This document shows positions 34,251-46,500 of a DNA stretch of 64,000 nucleotides, in pieces. The stretch comes from Achatina immaculata (taxonomy: Eukaryota > Mollusca > Gastropoda > Stylommatophora > Achatinidae): assembly GCA_009760885.1 (NCBI GenBank), contig CM019692.1, positions 58,704,964 to 58,768,963 of the forward strand, written 5' to 3'. The notes under the pieces were generated by a model. That model searched no databases, was not told the DNA's origin, and saw only the letters and a list, made by a program, of their open reading frames with translations. The position numbers were made by a program, and so were the translations under genes. The number at the start of each line of letters is the position of its first letter. Position 1 is the stretch's first letter.

Positions 34251-37200
34251 TCAATTTAGTCATTTTAGTTCAGCTCAGCAGCTTGAACAAATAAGTAGTC
34301 AATTTACAACAAACATTTTCAGCATCAAGTTAACTATATTGGATATAACAATATCATACTGAAGCAACAAGTCAAGCTAATAACAAAAACCTCATAATTT
34401 GTATCTTACATTCACAATGGACACAATTTGTGATGCAGCAGAATGCTAGCTTCTGCAACAACTGGAAACAACAACAAAAATGGGCAAACTACTGATTCAC
34501 AACATCTTAAAACTACAACTTTCTTAACTACAAATGATTTCACAAGATTGGGGGAAGATATGAACTAACCTTTAGCTGAAGTACATTTCAACGGAAGCTA
34601 TCCCATGCAATACATTATGTGTATGGGCATTTCCTACACTGAAGATATCAACATAACAAACTGAAACTGCAGATTTATGTGTAAAAAAATTATTTAAATG
34701 GCTTCAGTAACAGCATATCGTTCATTGATAATAAATACATTTTACAGATTAAAAAAAAAAGACAAAAAAATATAGGTAACACTTTTACATTATGAACATT
34801 TCAAAGGTTCCCCGCATTAATGGAGCCTAAAGGCCGCTTTCTACAATGTGGACCCAGAAGTTAAGAGGGTTTTCCCCATTGAAACATCTGTTAACTGATG
34901 CCTTTGTCCTGTAACTGAACAAAAATGAAGATAGGACATATTTTTAACTGCGACATCAGCTGCCACTCAAAAGCCTCTGAAAGATCCACCACCCTTCACA
35001 TTAAAACATGCACAGAATGACAAAAATCAGTGTGAAATGATCTCTTTTCTTTTTTTTAACTTTCATATGACAAAATGTGACGGCATCACAATGAAATATC
35101 ATGTTCACAAATATGCTCTGCAGCCAATATTGAAGATCTTTATGTACGAGCATAAATTTGAACAACTCTTATTGTTAAAACAGAAACACTTCAATAATAT
35201 TTCAATAATATTTCACATTAAACTTCAATATTTCACATTAATAATTTTATTCTTATTTACAGCAGAAGGCAACATCAAAATGACACACAGAATCAGTGGT
35301 AAAACACTGAATGGAAGTAATAAAACTGGAATATAAACATGATTGTAATACTGTTTTTTTTTTTTCTTCAAGGCTTATATTAAAGGCATATTAATATAAA
35401 TCAATTCCACAACCACAGAGCAGAACAACTGTGAAAATACGATTCTAAAGTTTACTGTAGGAAATATGATTCTAAAGTTGATCTAAGCAAACCAGACAAA
35501 AGGCAAATACAGGCAAGCATAGCTGACCATAAAACCTGGTGCTCCATGCTGCAGTGAACACTGACAGAACGACCACTGCACATAGCAGAAATGAAATTAA
35601 CTTCTCAGTAAGTTCTGAATGACTACATGATACAATGTGACAATTGCACATTTAATCCTTTAAGCATGTCAAATTTTTTTTCAGCACAATTTGTCATGCT
35701 TTATTAACACGTTAAGACAGCGCTAAGACAGTTAATGTGGAAGCACAGCTAGTGTCTCTCTAGGCTGTTTTTGTAACAGAAGGTAGTGCTGGAGCAGACA
35801 ACTGTCAGCCACGTATAGAAGTTCTAATGCATCAGTTTTTTTGTTGCAGCTTCTCTCATATCAGATTCTGCCTGTTGCTGGTGGACATACCTGGCCTGAG
35901 ATCAACAACTGCTTGTCTTGCAAGGTCCAACTATTCTGCTCATTTCTGTGTTTTTGTTTAAAAATCAAATATGGAAAACAGTTAAATGCTCTGTCACTTC
36001 AGTGAGCAATCACTTTCAGAATGCTACAAAACAATGATCTGAACTGAGATCTTACACTGGTCTACATAAAAGTAGATTTGTATATTATTTAATTTTATTT
36101 CAAATGCTTCTTTGGATTCAAAGGTTGTCAAAGAAAATAATACACTATACCTTTTTAATGTGAAATTTTATTACACTTCAAACAAATCAGCTTGAAGTAT
36201 TGTCCTCTGATGAGTCCACAACAAAAGCACATTCAGATACTAAAACCAAACTTACATTTCACATCAGCAGTCAGAAAAGAACTGGAAGTCATAACACCAC
36301 AAGAGAAACAAAACAAAACACAAATTCAGCAAAAACAAATCCATTAAACACTCCACCACATCACAGCAAAATAAATTACATTAAGGGCCAGTGGATTTCA
36401 AAGGAAAAAAAAATCACTGAGACAAAATTCATTTTCCCTTATCAAGAACTGGTTAGGTAACTTGTATGTGTAACATGATCCAGGTAACAATCAACAAAAC
36501 CAACCAATACATACAAGTCATCTGTTTACATGAAACAAGCAGTTACATTTACTCAATTAAAAACCACAAACTCATCTTTAGACTTCTTCCCTGCCATCAA
36601 CACTGAACAAGGCTTCCATGGAGAAACATCATCCAAAAAAAAAAAGTATCTGAGGATGTAGAGAAAGGTACTGAGCAAATGCTATCAGTGCTATAAGAGA
36701 AGTTGAAGGAACAAAAAACTTCACACATAATTCTGAATCTGCAACCTTGCCAAGAATGACAGAGCCTGGGAATCACAGAACATAAACCAGGAGAATGATC
36801 AGTCAACAAACAATGGTGTTATTAGTCATAATACAATGAAGAGGAAACTGAAGCACTTATGGACATGACTAACGTGTAAAGATAACGGTCTTTTCTATCT
36901 TCTAAAAGCAAATAAGAAAGCTATGAACCATCCTTCATTGGAGATGTGTCCCAGAAACTTATCTATTTCAACCAAAGCTGGCACAGGCTCTGTTAAGAAA
37001 TAAACATTATACATCTACTATGAACGTTACTTTTTAATTTCAACTGCAGGATACAGTTTTCTGATCAAGTTTTCCACAAAACCTCAACCTCTATAAACCT
37101 TAATATCAGAAAAACATGAATCTACTCAAAACAAACAATAGTACAATCTGTTCTGCAAGAATGTTGTCACTGTTTAGAGGAATTAATAGACTGACAGCTT

Positions 37201-37296
37201 GAGCCCACACCAACCTCCATCAGTGAGAAACTACAGAAGTGAAAGAGGTTCATTGTGGAGGCATACTTTAATGAGCATGGAATAGTAGAAGAAGAT
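34251..37296. other. Intergenic or IBTK 3' UTR-like sequence, no gene seen
   Basis: A-rich on +, free of recognisable transposons, with no coding signal on either strand. The unusual lack of repeats for 3 kb could mean an untranslated transcript on -. Confidence 0.45.
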
Positions 37297-37875
37297 GCCT
37301 GATACACCTGTATAACTACTTTATTTATATAACACTGATACACCTGTACAACTACTTTATTTATCTAACACTGGTACACCTGTATAACTACTTTATTTAT
37401 CTAACACTGATACACCTGTATAACTACTTTATTTATCTAACACTGATACACCTGTATAACTACTTTATTTATCTAACACTGATACACCTGTATAACTACT
37501 TTATTTATCTAACACTGATACACCTGTATAACTACTTTATTTATCTAACACTGATACACCTGTATAACTACTTTATTTATCCAACACTGATACACCTGTA
37601 TAACTACTTTATTTATCCAACACTGATACACCTGTATAACTACTTTATTTATCCAACACTGATACACCTGTATAACTACTTTATTTATCCAACACTGATA
37701 CACCTGTACAACTACTTTATTTATCCAACACTGATACACCTGTATAACTACTTTATTTATCCAACACTGATACACCTGTATAACTACTTTATTTATCCAA
37801 CACTGATACACCTGTATAACTACTTTATTTATCTAACACTGATACACCTGTATAACTACTTTATTTAACTAACAG
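37297..37875. repeat. Minisatellite, 36-bp period, about 16 copies
   Basis: Unit contains TGATACACCTGTATAACTAC. Two subtypes, with ATCTAACA and ATCCAACA, are arranged in blocks. Open on - as a 12-residue repeat. Confidence 0.93.
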
Positions 37876-38339
37876 GACAATATACAAACTTCTGCTTGTT
37901 TAACACTAATATTCTGTAGCTGTATCATTGCTCCATCTCAATGGAGCTTTTGAACGAATTGCAGTCTTTAAAAAAAACATGAATAACACTTAAATTATGT
38001 TTGGAAATCTCAACAAACTTTCATCATTAACAAACATAAGAGTGATAACAACATATTATAACAATACTATTTCAAAGATATGACCTCTAACAAAATACTG
38101 ACCCACTGTGATCTTCTGATCTACTATTACAATTAGTTTCAGCAATAATGTCTCATGTCAATTTACCTGTTAACAAAAGCTTGCAAAAAAATTTATTTTT
38201 AAATTTAAGTCAATTCTTTTGTTTTGTTTTTTAAAGCAACACTTTCCACTGCCAGGATGTGCTATAAATAGAAGTAATATAAATACAAGGGAGAATAAAC
38301 AAGTAAAGGCATCATAACCTTTAATATCAGTGAGCATGT

Positions 38340-38740
38340 GCACATGAACACTACACTTCTTCCCATAGTCCCCCTGCAGGCTGACGCTCTTTTTGTACAA
38401 TTCCTTTAGTTTCATCATTCACTGAGAGAAGAAGCTTTTCAGCTGCTGCTGTTTCCAGGTTAGCACCGCTTCCTTTACCTCATCATCGGAGGTGAACCTG
38501 AGATCATGCAGAACTTAAGTGGACTGAAGACGTGACAATCACATGGTGAAAGATCAGGGCTGCAAGGGAGAATATAAAAAAAAAACAAAAATCGTTCAAA
38601 CTGTAGCTGTCGCATTGTGGCCACTGTGTGATGCAAGAAGACTTTTTTTGTGGGCACTCCTCTTCTTTTGCTGTGAAATGCAGGTGGGCTTCAGTTTCTC
38701 TCCGAGTTGAGTCACGTTTTCACTTTCATACTGACCCAAC
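38340..38740 (-). mobile_element. Mariner transposase C-terminal remnant
   Basis: On -, CSPDLSPCDCHVFSPLK is the region of the third catalytic Asp, followed after breaks by LKELYKKSVSLQGDYGKK, the usual end of mariner transposases. Dead. Confidence 0.75.
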
Positions 38741-38769
38741 ATACTATGGTGAATTTTAATAAGTTTCAC

Positions 38770-39599
38770 TCACTCTGCCCAAAGAACTCTCACTATGGCA
38801 CACTGTTCAACAATGGTCAATCCTGCAGCAGAAAGTCCATGTTCATATGATCTTGGCTTCAACAAGACTAAGGCCAAAGTGCTACACTGTTTATGTTTGA
38901 ACTACACATCAGCCACTGTGAACATGTTGTATTGTGTCAGCTTGTATCCACTCTGGTCACTGTGTAAGCTTTTATCCACTCTGGTTACTGTGTAAGCTTT
39001 TATCCACTGTGTAATTTTAAAATTGCCTTTACTTTCTGATTATCCCACACAGAAGTACTATAAACAGAAGATGTGTATACTCAAAATGCAGCAATAAAAT
39101 CTTCTAAAGAAGATCAATGTACAGAAATACTCTGCCACATAGAAAAGACTATGGTCCATAATAGTGAACATGTGATCTTTTACCGGCTATAACTAGAACT
39201 TTTTTACACCAAGAGAGTTTATCAAATCTAGATTTTTTTTTTTTTTCAAGGTTTCCTTCCACTATTTAAATGTCTACAAATGATCAAGAACTAAAACAAA
39301 ACTTTCTTCCACAATAATTCTACAACACAAAATGCCATTTACAGGAGGGGTGGAAATGTGTTCTATAACATTCAAAACAAACAACATTCTTTAGATATAC
39401 CCAGAAAAAAGGGTGACTAAAAGGCTGAAACCATCTCAGATTTTGAAGCTGTAATCCCCTGGGAACAACTGTGTTAAGAGCACACTTATCTTAACATAGT
39501 GTTTGTGAGACAGGGAACATAGATCTGTTTGCTTAAAAACTCTGACCTACCTCTGTAGCCCAGAAACTTGTAGCAATCAACACTAATTGTAATTGTTAT
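38770..39599. other. Intergenic, nothing recognised
   Basis: AT-rich; a short AGCTTTTATCCACT duplication near 38965-39010. Confidence 0.5.
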
Positions 39600-40045
39600 T
39601 TTTGTCAAATGTAATGTCAGGTTGGTGGACGGATGGGGACATGGAGATCTCTGGCGGGGATGAGGGAAGTCTGGTGTGAAACCAATGAATCCAGGACGTG
39701 ACAAGCCTATAGTTCTTTACAACAATGGCTATCAGAATGATGTAAACAAAACAGAGCCAGTAGACTATGGGTGGCGGGGAATGGATATCGAAGCACTCAT
39801 CAGATTCCTCATCTCAAAGTCAGAGTGTCTTTGTGGAACTGTCTCAAAACCATCTGACATGGAGAAGAGGCTTAAGTACAGCCACCAGAGGCTGGAAAAC
39901 AAAGTTTTGGCCAGGCCAGCCACACTGTCTTCATGGCAGTCCGAGCAAGACCACAGTCTGCCCTAGCAAGGAAAGGTGCTGAAGTCGGAGTTACCCAGCC
40001 AAAAGGCGCATCGCAAAAATCAGGGTAACACGCATTATCGCTAAT
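39600..40045 (+). repeat. GC-richer dispersed repeat related to 56.1 kb
   Basis: Contains GTGCTGAAGTCGGAGTTACC near 39975, like the end of the 55190-56320 block. Short open frames here have no recognisable family. Confidence 0.4.
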
Positions 40046-40084
40046 GAATGAAATGAAGCTGTAAAATTCTACAATGCTGATGAT

Positions 40085-40365
40085 TCAGTGACAAATTCTA
40101 GAATGCTTGTGACTCCAGTGACAAATTCTAGAATGCTTGTGACTCCAGTGACAAATTCTAGAATGATGATGACTCCAGTGACAAATTCTAGAATGATGAT
40201 GACTCCAGTGACAAATTCTAGAATGATGATGACTCCAGTGACAAATTCTAGAATGATGATGACTCCAGTGACAAATTCTAGAATGATGATGACTGCAGTG
40301 ACAAATTCTAGAATGATGGTGACTCCAGTGACAAGTTCTAGAATGTCGGCGACTCCAGTGACAAA
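40085..40365. repeat. Minisatellite, 30-bp period, about 9 copies
   Basis: Unit contains GTGACAAATTCTAGAATGAT; subtypes ATGCTTGTG and ATGATGATG are grouped. Confidence 0.93.
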
Positions 40366-40369
40366 AGAA

Positions 40370-41185
40370 AAATTTTTCTTTGTGCCTGCTGACCTTTGAT
40401 GACCTCTGTCAATGTCTAGTCACATTTCTGCTCATCATTTTTTGTATGGATTCTTTCTGTTTCTGAACCTGTCTTCTGTTCTGTATAAATTGTCTGCATC
40501 TATTAACTGGCACTGATTAATCATACTCTGATGAATATATTTAAATCCAAGTCACTGCAATACAGACATTGCATATCTTGTATTAAAATACACAGATGGA
40601 CCCTGACTTATGTAGCTCAGAGATATGTAGATAACTTACGTAAAGAAAATTCCCAACATGTGCAAGAAATCTACAGAGTTTTTCCAAACAAACTAGTAAA
40701 ATACTGTCAACTGGTGTGTAACAAAAATGGCTACAAGTCAATTAGAAATCAACCTAAGCATAAGACTATGGAATGATCGGCTTACCTAAGTCAAGGACAT
40801 CCATGTAACTGATGCCAAGCTTACATCATAATTCTTGACAACACAATCAAAAGCCACTGGCAAACACATGAGTGTGTAGTTTCTGTCCTTCTCAACATAA
40901 TTCAGCAAACAACTGTAATTGTCCCATGGCTGTCTTCTTATGGACGTGAAATGTTGCATTTTTTCATGTATCTGACCATAAACATCAATTTAAAACAAAA
41001 ACCAAAAAAGCCTTGCAGTTTTAACACAGTGGCATCTGTGGTTGTGTTTTCAGCTATGATTAAGCACAGATACCAATATATGATGTCCAGAGACTGGATT
41101 ATGTTCCAGGGAAAAAAACAGAACCCTTAAATAACCATCTCCTTCTGGTCATGTGATAACAAATAACTTTTCTCCTTCTATACCT
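40370..41185. other. Intergenic, old repeat at 40590-40800
   Basis: GACCCTGACTTATGTAGCTC ... ACCTAAGTCAAGGACATCC resembles the repeat at 27825-28150. No gene. Confidence 0.45.
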
Positions 41186-41189
41186 CAGC

Positions 41190-41665
41190 ATGCTGAAGAC
41201 CCAGCTCTACAGCTCAATATTCTGAAGAACCAGCTATATAGTTCAGTATTCTGAAGAACCAGCTCTACAGTTCAGCATTCTGAAGACCCAGTTCTACAGC
41301 TCAGCATGCCGAAGACACAGTTCTACAGCTCAGTATTCTGAAGACCCAGCTATATAGTTCAGTATTCTGAAGAACCAGCTATATAGTTCAGTATTCTGAA
41401 GACCCAGCTCTACAGTTCAGCATTCTGAAGACACAGCTCTACAGCTCAGTATTCTGAAGACACAGCTCTACAGTTCAGCATTCTGAAGACACAGTTCTAC
41501 AGCTCAGCTTGCCGAAGACACAGTTCTACAGCTCAGCATGTCAAAGACACAGTTCTACAGCTCAGCATGCCGAAGACACAGTTCTACAGCTCAGCATGCC
41601 GAAGACACAGTTCTACAGCTCAGCATACCGAAGACCCAGCTCTACAGCTCAGCATGGCAAGATCC
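41190..41665. repeat. Minisatellite, about 29-bp period, about 16 copies
   Basis: Unit contains TACAGCTCAGCATGCCGAAG, with variants TATAGTTCAGTATTCTGAAG. Variants alternate in the left half and become uniform at the right. Confidence 0.9.
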
Positions 41666-41754
41666 AGCTGTACTCTCAGACAACAAGATTCAATCAAGCC
41701 TGAATCCAAACAAGACAGAAACTCATGATCCAAGTCAAGGGCAGAACAAACTAT

Positions 41755-42430
41755 GAGGTGTATCTAAAATGTCTGGTGAGTGATATCAGAAAACAAACAA
41801 AACAGAAGATACAAACAAATTACCTTTACTGGCCTTCAAAATAATCGCCATCCTTCACAACACACTTTTGGCAACATTCATAAAGCTTCTGGAAACTGTC
41901 AGCAAAGGCCTCTTTATGAATCGATCACAGAACCGCTGTCACACATTCTTAGATTGCAACCATGTCTGCAAAACATGCGCTTTCATGACACTTTTCAAGC
42001 GGGAATAATAGAAAGAAGATTCTGGATCAAACTGGTCGCACCAGGTCTCATCCTCTGTGACGATGGTTCGCAGAAAGGATGAATTCTGGTCACATATGGT
42101 AATGAAATCACCAGATGTTTCCATCTGTTTTGCTTTCTGTTCGTCTGTCAGCTTGTGCGGCACAAACCGGGAACAGATCTTTCACTTACCCTTTTGAACC
42201 AGTCATAAACACATTTTCTGGTCACGGCTTTCGTCCCGTACACTAGCACCATTTCGTGCGTCTCCGTTGCCATTTTCCCCAATTTGTAGCAGTTTCCCTA
42301 ATTTGTAGCAGAACTTGATGTTCACTCATTGCTCCACTGCACTGTGATCTTATATCCCACACTGACTATGCCTGACTGCCTGTAGTGGCTTTACCTGTCG
42401 GTCATGTGTACTCCACACTAGGTGGCACTT
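41755..42430 (-). mobile_element. Mariner-like transposase remnant
   Basis: On -, VPHKLTDEQKAKQMETSGDF, then VTEDETWCDQFDPESSF (first catalytic Asp region), and upstream VTRKCVYDWFKR. Typical of a mariner subfamily; frames are broken and no clear inverted ends were found. Confidence 0.75.
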
Positions 42431-42779
42431 CTCGATTTATCTCTGGATAGCCATGTGCATGGCCACGCATCTGGCCCATGTTGCTGTTGAGATATTCAGA
42501 CCATTCACCGAACTTTTTAGACACATCACGTATATCTCTGCACAGAATCTCAAACTTACACAAAAGATTATGTAAAATCCTACCTCAATAACTATGGCAT
42601 CATCAATCACATAGAGGTCATATGTCTGTTTCAACTCTAACCTTCCAAAATTCTATGGATCACACAAGTAATGAGGCAGGTTCACAAAAGGCAGTAAAGA
42701 AACAAGTAAAACTATGTGTTAACTGTTTAAAACTGTGGCTAATAGCTCTAGTCTCACCGGTCCCTAGAATCTATACCCT

Positions 42780-42785
42780 TTTATT
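42780..42785 (-). promoter_or_regulatory. Candidate IBTK polyadenylation signal AATAAA
   Basis: Reverse complement of TTTATT; about 675 nt past the IBTK stop, beyond an intervening SINE. It is the first AATAAA I found downstream on that strand. Use is unproven. Confidence 0.3.
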
Positions 42786-42929
42786 AAAAATTCACAGTCA
42801 AACTTGTTATGCTTTGCATGCACAGATGTTTACTTACATGTTATTTAACATATGTCTGACAACACTTGTACAGTCATCATGACTGTCAGTATCAAAAGTA
42901 TCTTATTGTAGTATGTATGACACTGCTGT

Positions 42930-43150
42930 GAGGGCACCCAAGTGGTTTGGTTGTTAGTGTGCTCATTTTTCATGTTGAGGAAGGTGGTTCAAGTCCACAC
43001 TGGGTGGCCAATTTCCACAGGAAGTCAGGGCAGGAAAGGTGGCCAGATATGAAAATGATCACATTTAACCTTTAGGTCAAAGAAACTATGGGAACCAATA
43101 TTTTATCCCTAAGTTTCTCTATGACATGGTAGGACTACATCATGACACTG
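42930..43150 (+). mobile_element. tRNA-derived SINE
   Basis: The head has AAGTGGTTTGGTTGTTAGTG (A-box-like) and GGTTCAAGTCC (B box, 42975 region); a body with GGTGGCCAGATATGAAAATG follows. It lies just downstream of the IBTK stop, antisense to it. Confidence 0.65.
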
Positions 43151-43459
43151 TAAGGTTTACACAATAGGACTACATTATGACACTGTAAGGTTCACATGGC
43201 TTTAAAATAAGCCTTAATGAATTATAAGGCTTCATGATTACCTGAAATTCTCATTTCTACTGTAGATGTACATGAGTTAAAATTTAAAAAAAAAGAAAAA
43301 AAAATCAGATTTGAACCATTATGATTCCTGGTTACAAAGCATTCAGAACAGATCTCAACTGAGAAAGACAAGTTCATATAATACACTGTATAACCGATAC
43401 TACTAGTGATCTGCTTCTCTAGTGTGTGTTGTATTCACAAAGAAATGTTACTAAGCAGT

Positions 43460-43597
43460 TCATGATGGCTTCTTCTGCCCTCGATGCCACAAAGGTATGG
43501 CCATTTGTTTGCTGACTCTCTCTACTGTGATATAACGGTCTGACTCTCTGCCTGCTGCATAATGTACCAGCAGCTCGGCCATGGCCTTCTCTTCGAG
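43460..43597 (-). CDS. IBTK: IBTK terminal exon and stop
   Basis: Forty-five codons and TGA at 43462-43460. The peptide LEEKAMAELLVHYAAGRESD, then RYITVERV and MAIPLWHRG, follows KPLALIQ exactly as IEEHAIQDLLVFY...VIVERT...VPMWNKHG does in vertebrates. Acceptor TTGTGTTCACAG. This fixes the 3' end of the coding sequence. Confidence 0.93.
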   Translation of the reverse strand, partial: LEEKAMAELLVHYAAGRESDRYITVERVSKQMAIPLWHRGQKKPS

Positions 43598-46500
43598 CTG
43601 TGAACACAAATAAAAAAGAAGCCATTACTACCAGACCAACACTGTTTACAGAACATCACTGAAAGTTGTTATTTAAATCTGATTTTTCCAAGAGGTTCAT
43701 ATGAAAAGCATTTATTTTCGGAAGGATAAAATAGGATGCACAACTCAGTTCCATATATGGGACTCTACCCAGGAAGTGACCAGGCAAAAGTAATGGGACT
43801 TTACCCAGGGAATAAACAAGGAAAAGTAATGAGACTTTACCCAGGAAGTAAACAAGGAAAAGTAAGGGGACTTTACCCAGACAGTAAACAAGGAAAAGTA
43901 ATCGGACTTTACCCAGAGAGTAAACAAGGAAAAGTAATGAGACTTTACCCAGGAAGTAAACAAGGAAAAGTAAGGGGACTTTACCCAGACAGTAAACAAG
44001 GAAAAGTAATCGGACTTTACCCAGAGAGTAAACAAGGAAAAGTAATGAGACTTTACCCAGAAAGTAAACAAGTAAAAGTAAGGGGACTTTACCCAGAGAG
44101 TAAACAAGGAAAAGTAATCAGACTTTACCCAGAGAGTAAACAGGGAAAAGTAATTTTGTTTAAAAAAAAATGTCAACATTTGAACTTTCCAAACTATGGT
44201 TAAATTGTTTGAACATAAAAGGTAGATTTTTTTACTCTTTTTTTTTTCTTGTTGAAACTTTTCCCCATGATTTTATATCCAACTTCTTGGGATATTTTAC
44301 AAATACAACTTGAAAAATATATCAAAAGCATATAAAAATGGCACCTAACAAAGAAAATAAAGACAGGAATTACGTGAAATAGGATGCAAAGATGTGTCAC
44401 TGAAATGCTTAACTCTTTCCCTGCCACAGACAAAAATGCAGACATTCCATTTTTGCCAGATAAAAAGCGCAGGTCTTGATATAGTTACCTGGGCCCCTGG
44501 GGAGAAAAGAATAGAACCACTGCCACCTTCCACGCATGGTGTAGGAGGCGACTAAAGAGGTTGGGGGATAGACCAACGACCTGTTCCCTGTTAAAAAAAA
44601 CCGGAGCATTACAGAAACATGGAGAGGAAAACCAGGAAACTTTGTCTTGGAAAAGGAAGGGACTCTGATAACAGAGAATATGACGTTGTGCAGTCAAAGC
44701 CAAAAGGAAGATGCAGAACTGAAATCCCAACTGAGTACCAGGAACCTTTTACCATTGCATGTTGGAATGTTAGAACAATGTATGCAAGTGGAAAAGCAGC
44801 CATGACAGTGACAGAAATGAATAAATATAATATAAAGATACTGGGGCTGAGCGAAACACACTGGACAGGAACAGGTAAGCTTAACTCAATCCGCGCTATT
44901 GATAGCTACAGCGATATTTCCGGTATCCCAAAGCTATCGTATCATCACTATAGTTTGTTTCAATAAAACAACCGGTGTAACATTTAGATTGTACATATTT
45001 CGTCCGTGATTCCGGTGACACTTTTCAAAATGGTGAAAGAGTGCCTAGTTACGAGCGATATCGAGTGAAAAAAAGTAAGAGAAAGACTGAATTTTTTCAA
45101 TTTTTGATGATGTAGATAGGGATATGGACATGGCTTGTGACCACCCCACTGCTCTTGAATGTATCCCAGGTAGATCTAGACATATTAGACGATGGGAGAA
45201 GTAGTTAGACGGTTATTTCAGACATTAATTTAGCAAGAATGCAACATAGAATCAAAATACGAGATCGACAAATAGATCTACACATCTCAGATGGTAAGTA
45301 GTGCAGATCTAGACCTAGCCGATGGTGAGCTGGCCACAATCAATGTCTAAAAACATTGCATTACTTCTTTTTTCCTAAAAAACTCTGCATTTATGAAATT
45401 TTCATTCATTTAGCTATACTTTGAAACATATTAAGTATATGGAAGTACATGGAAAGACTGTTTTCCATTCCATTTTACAACTAGACCCCCTTACAGACCA
45501 AGACCCGCGTTTTTAGTCCCGTTCGCATTTCTTCCTCCAGCACGGGAAGAGTTAAGCCAGCAACAGGTCACCAAAACCTAGATGCAACACACTCAGAGAG
45601 CATGGCACTAATGCTACCTAGAGATCATTGATGAGCTGGGAGGCAGTTAGCTCAAGGATAATTACAGCCTGCTTCTCAACAAAGAAGAAGGATATTAAGT
45701 TGAATATCATCTAGGTATATGCACCAACAAATGATGTAGAAGAGATAGTAAAGGACAAATTCTACAACACACTGCAGGAAATCCTAGACCAACAAGGCAA
45801 CAAACACATAACAGTTCTAGTGGGGGACATCTATGCAAAGGTAGGTAAGATCAACACAAGTTATGAGAAAGTAATAGGTCAAAATGGATTAGGAATAATG
45901 AATGAAAATGGAGAAAGACCAGAGGATCTAAGCATGCTCAACAACCTTGTCACTAGAGGAAGTATATTTCCACATAAAACTATACATAAAATCACATGGG
46001 TATCACCAGATCATGTCACTGAAAACCAGACAGACCATATTTGTATCAGTAGAAGCTTTTGCAGAACACTGCAAGATGTCAGAGTGAAACGAGGTGCAGA
46101 TGTAGCATCTGACCACCACCTACTGATAGCTAAACTGGGAATGAAAGTGAAGAAGCACCACAAAACAGACATGGCAAGGAAAAAGATATAATATGGTACT
46201 GTTGGAAGACCCAGAAAACGCAAAGAACTTTAAACTGAAACTGGGCAACATATTTCAGGTTCTGCAGGAATTATACGAAGAAGATATACTAGATGTGAAC
46301 ATTGTGTGGAACAGTGCTAAAGAAATGTGGAGCAAATCATGTGAAGAGACAGTGGGATTTAAGAAACCCCAGCACAAGGAGTGGATTATATGGGAAACAC
46401 TGAAGAAGATAAACAGAAGGACAGAAATGAAAGCAAAAAATAAATGATAGTAAAACAAGAGCTGCAAAGGCCTCAGCTCAGATAGAATACAATTTGGCCC

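Noticed and set aside
40088..41756. Tandem arrays considered as CRISPR-like
   Set aside because: Units are directly joined with no spacers, and the DNA is clearly eukaryotic.
43736..44203. Open frame of GLYPESKQGKVM repeats
   Set aside because: 36-bp minisatellite open on both strands, in an IBTK intron.
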